This document shows positions 56,980 to 64,000 of a DNA stretch of 64,000 nt, one piece after another. A program made the translations under genes and the position numbers. Each line of letters starts with the position of its first letter. The first letter of the stretch is position 1. The notes beneath the pieces were generated by a model. The model worked only from the letters and a program-made list of their open reading frames with translations. It was not told the origin of the DNA and ran no database searches. The stretch is taken from the NCBI GenBank assembly GCA_946902985.2, contig CAMPQE020000053.1, positions 62,001 to 126,000 of the forward strand, written 5' to 3'. Origin of the DNA: Meconema thalassinum (lineage: Eukaryota; Arthropoda; Insecta; Orthoptera; Tettigoniidae).

Positions 56980-59430
56980 ATGGCTTCAAACACCACAATG
57001 TTCACGGCTAGTCAGGCAAATCGTGAAGCCAAGAAATTCAAATCACTCAGGCATAAACTCATGAATTTAGACAAGTCAATTTGGTTCAACAAAAAATGTA
57101 TAGAACTAAACCTCACCCCTAAATACGTACCAATTAAAACCGTACCGAACACACCAGCCTCGATCATTTCAACCAAACAAGCCAAAGTGCTTTGGATAAA
57201 AAACGAATGAAGATTTGCATACATAAGAAAGCAAAAAATTAACCAACAATTATACGACATTCAATTGCAACTAAGTAATTTATGGCACGCAGCCCAATGG
57301 GACAGCTTCACCGAGCACCTACATGACACCATCAAAATCAGAGCAACGAGGAAGCATGAAACGCTAGAAAATAAATTAAGAAAACTAGGAGAAACACAGA
57401 ACCATCAATCTAACGAACAACACACGAATAACAATGAATTCAATTTCCACAGCAGAGTAAACAACAGAACGAACGTAACCTTTTCTCAAGGTGAAATGAT
57501 TATGTTAGACAAAGGTTTGAAATACAACTGCACAGACGCACACACGAACCACAATATAAAACAGTTAATCACAGATATTGAGATAGCCAGTCACAAGCTC
57601 CCAGCGGAAGACAGGGAATTAACCAAAAATCTCGCCACCAACGAAGCCAAAAAAATCCTCAAACGAGAGGGCGATAGCAATAACATTCAAAACAACAAAC
57701 AACTCAAAGTAATAAAGTCGTTGAAACAAAAAATAAAAGAACATGACTTAATCATAACAAAAGCAGATAAGGGAAACACTACAGTAATTTTGAACAAAAC
57801 AGAATACATTGAAAAAACAGTCGAATTCCTAAACAACAACGAAATCAAGGAATTAACAAAAGACCTCACCAACAAATTCCAAAAACAAATAAAAAGTGCG
57901 CTAAAAGAAACATAATACATACTGACCAAAGCATAAAAATCAAAACTAATAAACATGAACCCGAAAATACCGTCATTGAGGGGACAACCAAAAATACACA
58001 AAAAGGAATGCCCAATGAGACCAATAGTCAATTGTAGGAATGCCCCTAATTACAAAATCAGCAAAGAGTTACTAAAAATCTTAAAATGCCGTCTTTCCAA
58101 CGACAAAATCAACTCTGTAAAGAACACAACAGAACTAGTAACAGCATTGAACACCCTACAAATGAAACCTAGCTTCAGGCTAGTATCCTTCGACGTAACT
58201 AACATGTACACCAATATTCCGATTATTGAAGCAATCAACACTATCGAAAACAGCTTAAAATCCAACAATTCAGTAAGAGAAATTGAAGAGATTGTGAGAT
58301 AACTGAGGGTTGTTCTCACCCAAAACGTGTTTCAATTCGACAATAAAATATACACACAGAGAGAAGGCCTAGCAATGGGATCGCCACTAAGTGGGTTAAT
58401 CGCTGACATCTTCATCAATGCACTAGAAAATGCGTTCTTAGAAAAGACTTCAACAAAGGGAATAGTAATATGGAAAAGATACGTAGATGATGTAATTTGC
58501 ATCTACGATACTGAACTAACAAGCGAAGAAACAATTCTCCAATCCATTAATAGCCTTCACCACTCTGTCAAATTCACTAAAGAATCCGAAATAGACCGGA
58601 AAATAAATTATCTCGATATAACTATTGAACGTAAAGGCAACGACCTTTTATATTCCATATTCCGGAAAGCAACACAAACCTCGCATGCAATCGACAATCA
58701 GTCTAATCACCCCAGTACGCACAAACTAGCGGGTTTCAATTCAATGGTGCACAGGGCTTTAAACATACCCATGTCAAAAGACAACTATAATAAGGAAATA
58801 AGAACTATTATGCAAATAGCAAAGGAAAACAACTTCTCGCCAAGCAAAATAAATCAAATTATATCCAAACATAAAAATAAAGATAAAACGATTCCCAAAC
58901 CGGACAGTAATGAGAAAAAATTTGCGCGTTTCAACTATGTGAATGCGAATACACATAAAATCACTTACCTATTCAAAAAACGAGGCATAAAGATAGCTTT
59001 CACGACGAAAAACACAACCGCTAGGCTCCTCCTAAATAGTAATCCTAATAAACGTGACCCGTATTCAAGGTCAGGGGTATATTCTATAACGTGCCAAGAC
59101 ACCGATTGTCTAGCTAATTACATCGGACAGAGTGGAAGGCGAGTAGACACACGTTATAATGAACATAGGAATGCTATAAGATACGGAATACATTCAGCCG
59201 TGTGCGAACATATGTGTGATGCAGGGCACAGCTTTACCAACATAGAGTCGGACCTTAAAATAATCCATCACGAATCGAAAGGCAGAGCTCTTGACATAAA
59301 GGAAGCAATCGAGATACACCTAGACAAACGAAATAATCCCAACAATCTAAATGAACACAAGTTCATGGAGAGCTCACCCCTCTTCACGCTACTAAAAAAC
59401 ACACCCTGTCGGAAACAAAACACAATTTAG
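56980..59430 (+). pseudogene. PLE unit D: reverse transcriptase with GIY-YIG endonuclease
   Basis: Full length (about 817 codons) on the plus strand from ATG at 56980 to TAG at 59428-59430, but broken: TGA near 57,208 (a leucine codon in unit B), TAA near 57,913, TAA near 58,300 after EEIVR (shared with unit A), plus frame changes. The last 367 codons (58327-59430) are open: YVDD at 52-55 of that segment, GVY at 250-252 and YIG at 265-267 of the GIY-YIG nuclease, with a following R and E. By domain content it is the clearest copy. Confidence 0.9.
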
Positions 59431-60231
59431 CGACACAGCCAAGCTAGATAAAAAAGGGGGGGGGGAAATTAGGGGTTTTTAATAGGTAAATGTTATCTGG
59501 ATCAGGTGTACGATGTACTTTTCTTCTGCAATAAACCTAGGCCCATATTCGCGGCAGTATTAAAGGTGCCGGGACGTCCTCATAAGACCGTCAACGCTTA
59601 GTTCGAATGGGTTATGCTCCACGCGTGGCGAGGGCTAATCCACGGTCTTTAATAGTTGTAGACCCACCTCATTCAATAACATACATCTAATCTAGGTTGG
59701 CAACACCTCACATAAACACATCGCTATCACTCCCCACAGCACGTACGGACAGGGGGAGAAAGGGGGGGGGAAACCAGTCGTTAAGATAACCACCGCAGTC
59801 GACCGCACAGTGAGTTCCAGTGAGCACGAAAACTGCGAGTAGCTGTAGTACGGAAGACAATCAGATAAGTAGTTAGCCTAAAATTTTATAGTTTAACCAT
59901 AGTTTACAACCATATAATCTCTCTAAAGTACAATCTCCGGATAGCTATCACCATTTAGCATTTCACCTAACATATATACTGCATTTAGCATACACTGACA
60001 GTTGCAGTACCAATACTGCAACTAAATAATTGTACATATTGTAAATATTTTCACCTGTATTTCAAACATAGAATTTGTAGCCTAAGTGTAATGGATCTGA
60101 TGGTGATCGCTTGACGATCGAAACTGGTCATCCTAGTGTTTTATTAATCTCATGTAATTTATTTCAGGATTAGGGCATAACCCATCTCTTTTGGGTATAT
60201 TCGTGTTGACCGACTGAAAAGCACTAAACTC
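59431..60231 (+). repeat. PLE pseudo-LTR at the right outer end
   Basis: Copy of the pseudo-LTR cut about 35 bases short of the ATG, at GCACTAAACTC, where the 13-bp duplication follows. Contains a mutated hammerhead motif (60093-60133). Confidence 0.83.
60093..60133 (+). ncRNA. Hammerhead ribozyme motif, PLE pseudo-LTR 5 (mutated core)
   Basis: As the other four, but the core reads CTGATGG: the invariant A9 position is G. This copy should be inactive or very weak. Confidence 0.65.
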
Positions 60232-60501
60232 TTGAAGATTTGTTATTTTCACAATTGTTAATCAACAAATTAGATCAAGCAACTAGGAAGGCGTGGGAAA
60301 TACATACTTCAGGTTCTGAGTTAGAATCCCTGGAGGCTCTATGGGCATTTTTAGAGAAGAGATGTTTAGCACATGAGGCAATCAAGCCAGGTACACAAGT
60401 CCAAGGTTATCAACAGAGTAAACAGCCAAGTAGAATTACATCCAAACATAGTGTTAGCAATGTGCATGCAAGTGTTGATTACCAATTAGGTAGATTTCAT
60501 T
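60232..60501 (+). pseudogene. BEL-3 gag, second part
   Basis: After the 13-bp duplication the gag frame resumes (EDLLFSQLLINKLDQATRKAWEI...) with the residues expected after the SIEDLL end at 40631, and runs to a stop at 60499-60501. The zinc-knuckle part follows at 63443, so a second insertion separates them. Confidence 0.83.
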
Positions 60502-61247
60502 AGAAAGTTAACTATTGCAATGGGTCCCATGTTTCGACTTCCGGAAAATTTCGACATATCTTCGCGTTTCACATCCCCCAGACCCCAAAACCACCGTCAG
60601 TTCAAAAGTTTATATATAATTTATGTGTATATATATATATATATATATATGTATATCAGTTTCTTGTGGACACGATAACTGCCGTAATTTCGCACCAATC
60701 ACTTTGAATGTTTTACCGAATATGTATACCTATAACATCTCGGTCGAGTTCGTTACTGGGCTAAATCGGTCGAAGGGGGTGAAATTGGGGGCTTTTTTCG
60801 AAAAAGTGAAATATTGCTATAACTCTCTTAATATGTGAAATATCGAATCAATTCAAAGTTCATACTATGTGCCGGGTAAAGCCCAAAAATTTATGTTTGA
60901 AGAGTTTTTTATAGCACCAACCATTGACCAAAGGGGTGGGAAAAAGTGGGTTTTTCGGGAAACATTAATCATATCTCTCTTAATAGGCACAATACCTAAA
61001 CCGTACAAAATGGACAATATTCCCCTAATAATTACCTAAAACTTTTGTCTGAAAGAATTTTTGATATGACCCACCATTATGCCAAGGGATGAGAAAAATT
61101 ATTTCGGAATTATAAGAAAATGCCAAGAGCTATCAGTGGTTGCCATGGCAACACTACTTAATTGATGAGGGATGAGCCATCAGACGTTGCCAAGATAACG
61201 CACTTGCACGAGATCAGATTCAGATTTCCATCTGACTAAGTGTGAAG
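60502..61247 (+). repeat. AT-rich repeat sequence inside BEL-3 gag
   Basis: Non-coding. Contains a TA microsatellite at about 60,622-60,650 followed by TTCTTGTGGACACGATAACT. At 60,760-61,100 there are two to three related blocks (GAAATATTGC or AACATTAATC, then ATAACTCTCTTAATA or ATATCTCTCTTAATA, then an AAAGTTCAT or AATATTCCC continuation), recalling the repeat family at 17131-17567. Confidence 0.5.
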
Positions 61248-61600
61248 CGGCTTCGGTGACGTAACTGGTAGCATGCTGAATGTCTATGCCCATGGTCGCG
61301 AGTTCAAAGCCGGCCGAAGACGTCGGATTTTCTAAGAGCGCTAAAAATCCCTCAGTATGCTTGCCTTTGGAGGGGAAGTTCCAACGTTCATTGCGAGTTG
61401 CTGGTTGCGGTGGCATCTAGTAGCCAAGTTCACAGCTAGGTGTCGTTGACGGTAGTACCTGGTAGCACCATTAGGAACTACTGCTTGAAATTGACCGTCT
61501 GCAGCCCTTACCTGAATTACAGACTAATACAGCCATCCCGAAGTACTCGGGGTTACATGACCGCGTTGTCGCAGCCCCTAAACTGAGGAACCAACCAAAC
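61248..61600 (+). mobile_element. tRNA-derived SINE, copy 2
   Basis: Head GCGGCTTCGGTGACGTAACT with A box (TAACTGGTAGCATGCTG) and B box (GCGAGTTCAAAGCC), body TTTTCTAAGAGCGCTAAAAAT..., and tail TGACCGCGTTGTCGCAGCCC near 61,560. The same order occurs on the minus strand at 15245-14740. It lacks the extra block of about 105 bases of that copy. An open frame on the opposite strand (61416-61180) is only a shadow. Confidence 0.8.
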
Positions 61601-61739
61601 TCTCTGCGGGAGATATAATTTTGCGTGAAGAAGTAACAGACCGTTACATAGTTACACATCAGTGTCGAAAACTTGCATAAGGACAGTGTGACCACAAGTA
61701 TAACAAGCAGTTCCATGAAGAACTATACAGCCTATTTTC

Positions 61740-63060
61740 ATATATCCTACTTATATTAACTGCCATTAACAACATACAAAATTTCAGTTTGATTGCTGTA
61801 ATAGATTCGTATATATTGAGTACCGATTAAATATTTCGGATGGTCGCCATGTTGGATTTTTTATATGTAGGTCCTAGAGTTATGTACTGTTACATGATGA
61901 TTATTGTGTACGTGTAGCATTCAAACTTCAGTCGCATGATTAGGACACAATAAGTAATAAGGAGATTTTAAAATTTCGCATTGCTGCCATTTTGTGGTTA
62001 TGGAAACAATTGAAATAAATTAGATGCCAGTGGATTAACATTCGTAAAAGGATTTACTGTACCAAGTTTCACTGCACTCGCATGGTTAAATTGCGAGAAA
62101 CGTCCATGTGAATATTTATACTTCGCGTCGCCGCCATGTTCGATTTGTGATCACCAGGTTATTTAAAGTCCTATAGGAGAACTTACGTTCATAGCCCCTA
62201 TGAACATTAAATAATCAGTTTGATTGCTCTAATAGATTCGTAGATATTCAGAGTCGTCTGAATATTTCGGATGGTCGCAATGTTAGATTGTTAAATGTAT
62301 AGGCCATAGAGTCATGTACCTTTGAAGGAACATTATTGCGTAGGTTCATTAATCAAACTTTCACTTCGATCGCTTGATTACGACAAAAAAATAAAAACTT
62401 AATTTTAAAATTAGCACAGCCGCCATCTTGAGGTTATGTAAACAATTGAACTAAATTAGATACCAGTGCATTACAATGTGTATAAATATTTCCTGTACCA
62501 GATTTCATTGCGATTGAAATATTAAATCGCGAGAAAGGTCTAATTAAAATTTTCAAATCCACTTGGCCGCCATGTTCGTTTTGTAGTTAACTGCTATTTG
62601 AAAGTCTAGTAGGTGAACTTCCAGTAGTGTCTTTTATCTCTGTATAAAATTTCAGGGTGATACAGCTAATAGTTTCAGAGATATAGAATGCCGGGTGAAT
62701 ATTTCGCTCACCCGCCATCTTGTGGTTATATAAATAATTGAACCAAGTTAATTGTCGGTGCATTACAATTTGTATAAACATATACTGTACCAAGTTTTAT
62801 TGCGTTTGGTTGGTTAAATCGCGAGAAACGTCTATTTAAAAGTCGAAAATTCGCGTGGCCGCCATGTTGGTTTTGTAGTTACCAGTTTTTCAAAAGTCAT
62901 AAAGGTGAACTTCTAGTAGTTTCGTTTAACACTGTAATAAATTCCAGGGTGAAATCGGTAAAAGTTTGGGAGATATTGAATGCTGGTGAAATATTTCGCA
63001 CAGTCGCCATGTTGGATTGGTGAGACATAACCAAATTTGAAGGGCACGCTCAAGGTCGCC
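61740..63060 (+). repeat. Tandem array, about 145-bp monomer, with ABC higher-order structure
   Basis: The landmark GCCAT(G/C/T)TTG recurs at 61846, 61986, 62133, 62277 (GCAATGTTAG), 62422, 62569, 62714, 62861 and 63006: steps of 140, 147, 144, 145, 147, 145, 147 and 145. Three monomer types can be told apart by what follows (A: GGATT or AGATT; B: TGGTTAT or AGGTTAT; C: CGATTTGT, CGTTTTGTAG or GGTTTTGTAG), giving A-B-C-A-B-C-B-C-A. Non-coding. Confidence 0.8.
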
Positions 63061-63143
63061 CGGAATAGAACTATGAACCTACAGAGTTTCATTGAAATCG
63101 CTCCAGCCGTTTAGAATTTATTAGGGACACACACACACACATA

Positions 63144-63185
<42 letters not shown>

Positions 63186-63430
63186 GGACAAAATGTGATC
63201 TCATAAGCCTATTTTTTCAAAATTGAAAATAGGCTAAAAATGGACCCCAAATGACAAGAAGGTTACCGTTCCCATAAGACAATAAAATGTTTAAAATAAG
63301 CATAAAATGACGAAAAACAAAGTTAATTAAGCTCCAATTATAAAATACCTTCTCGCAATAAATGAGGTCTGATCCTTCTACGAAAACCTGCATATTCTGC
63401 CTATTTTCGCCTATCCCCGAGTTTGTCCGG
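63061..63430 (+). repeat. LINE-like 3' tail with CA microsatellite
   Basis: AGAGTTTCATTGAAATCGCT then CCAGCCGTTTAG and a short linker into (CA)n at about 63,127-63,183 matches the common 3' end of arthropod non-LTR or dependent elements. The rest to 63430 is AT-rich without features. Confidence 0.5.
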
Positions 63431-63442
63431 TGAAATCTACCT

Positions 63443-64000
63443 CCGCCTTCCGGCGTGCCGAGAGGACTTTGTGTATTTTGTAAGGGCTCACATTACATAT
63501 ATTCATGTGATTCCTTCAAAAAACTTAGTGTACATGACCGACCCAATGTTGTAAGAGAGAATAAACTTTGTTTTAATTGTTTGGGCAACAATCATAATGT
63601 CGATCAGTGTCAATCAAGGCTCGTGCATGATCTGCGGTAAATATCGCAATACACTTCTGCATAATGAGATAAGACGTGATCGCACCAGGCCAATGGCTAC
63701 GTCACGTGGGACAGAGAGCGAACACATCTCTCGCCATACAGCTAATCACCACACAGCGCGTCCACTAGATGCCACTCACTGCGCTGTAAAGGAATCCAAT
63801 CTGTCAACAGTCGTGTTATCAACAGCAAAAGAAAAATTCAAAGACAGTCATGGTAATATGCATGAGGCCAGATGTTTGCTGTACTCAGGTTCTCAAACTA
63901 ATTTCGTGAGCGAAGAATTAGCTCAATTATTACATCTTAGGAAACAAAAACACATTACACCAGTAACTGGAATAAACGGTGCAGGGGTTCAAACCTCACA
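63443..64000 (+). pseudogene. BEL-3 gag knuckles and protease start
   Basis: From 63443 the BEL-3 frame resumes with cysteine/histidine knuckles (CVFCKGSHYIYSC, CFNCLGNNHNVDQC). After a stop near 63,640 a third knuckle (CMICGKYRNTLLH) continues in a shifted frame. The protease region follows: VLSTAKEKFKDSHGNMHEAR, then LLYSGSQ, where the catalytic aspartate of DSG is replaced by tyrosine. The frame is open at the right edge, so RT and integrase lie beyond the window. With the frame shifts and lost aspartate this copy is dead. Confidence 0.83.

Larger units (their letters stand above)
40632..60231. mobile_element. Penelope-like element (PLE) cluster with inverted arms, 19.6 kb, containing a Gypsy element
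   Basis: Left arm (minus strand): pseudo-LTR, ORF A, pseudo-LTR, ORF B (split by Gypsy), pseudo-LTR, fragment of ORF C. Right arm (plus strand): last codons of an ORF, pseudo-LTR, ORF D, pseudo-LTR. The arms meet at about 56117 and both outer ends are 3' ends of the element. The repeating unit is 3273 bp (41470 to 44743). A 13-bp duplication flanks the whole cluster. Without Gypsy the insertion would be about 11.7 kb. Tandem and inverted partial copies are a known habit of Penelope-type elements. Confidence 0.88.

Noticed and set aside
40632..60231. Evenly repeated motifs in the PLE cluster as a CRISPR-like array
   Set aside because: Repeat spacing is kilobases, repeats are element parts, and the organism is eukaryotic.
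61248..61320. Functional tRNA gene
   Set aside because: A and B boxes are present but the cloverleaf, in particular the acceptor stem, is not convincing, and the body continues as a repeated SINE.

Overview
This window reads as arthropod, most likely insect, nuclear DNA made almost entirely of transposable elements. I recognise no single-copy host gene, no cellular rRNA or tRNA gene and no CRISPR array. The assignment rests on the mix of element families (BEL/Pao and Gypsy LTR elements, a GIY-YIG Penelope-like element, an R4/Dong-type LINE, a jockey-type LINE, an RTE-like LINE, a Tc1/mariner relic with a DUF4817/DDE_3-type transposase tail, and a tRNA-derived SINE). The species cannot be named from sequence alone.

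Layout. 1-7836 is the 3' part of a BEL/Pao element (BEL-1): gag-pol, then a 2.9 kb LTR. 7837-17567 is non-coding and repeat-rich, with an RTE-like LINE relic, a SINE, a tRNA-like element and a Tc1/mariner relic. 17568-20815 is a jockey-type LINE with a 22-bp target duplication, set inside a tandem-repeat array. 23088-25774 and 36757-37745 are the two halves of one minus-strand R4/Dong-type LINE. It is split by an 11 kb BEL composite (BEL-2, 25775-36756) that has three LTRs, the last one truncated, and is flanked by the 5-bp duplication GTGCG. 37790-38225 is the 3' tail of another LINE.

From 39885 to the right edge runs a third BEL element (BEL-3, plus strand). Its gag is split twice. The first split (40632-60231) is a 19.6 kb Penelope-like (PLE) cluster flanked by a 13-bp duplication. 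Two minus-strand PLE units plus a fragment face one plus-strand unit across an inversion junction at about 56117. Each pseudo-LTR carries a hammerhead ribozyme motif. One PLE unit is itself split by a nearly intact young Gypsy element (45288-53189) with 1174-bp LTRs and an apparent -1 frameshift signal between gag and pol. The second split (about 60500-63430) holds AT-rich repeats, a second SINE copy and a 145-bp tandem array with higher-order ABC structure.

The elements do not cooperate as a pathway. They form a nested record: BEL-3 was hit by the PLE multimer, which was later hit by Gypsy; the R4-type LINE was hit by BEL-2; and a tandem array was hit by the jockey-type LINE. Only the Gypsy element looks potentially competent. 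All other coding regions carry stops, frameshifts, deletions or lost catalytic residues.
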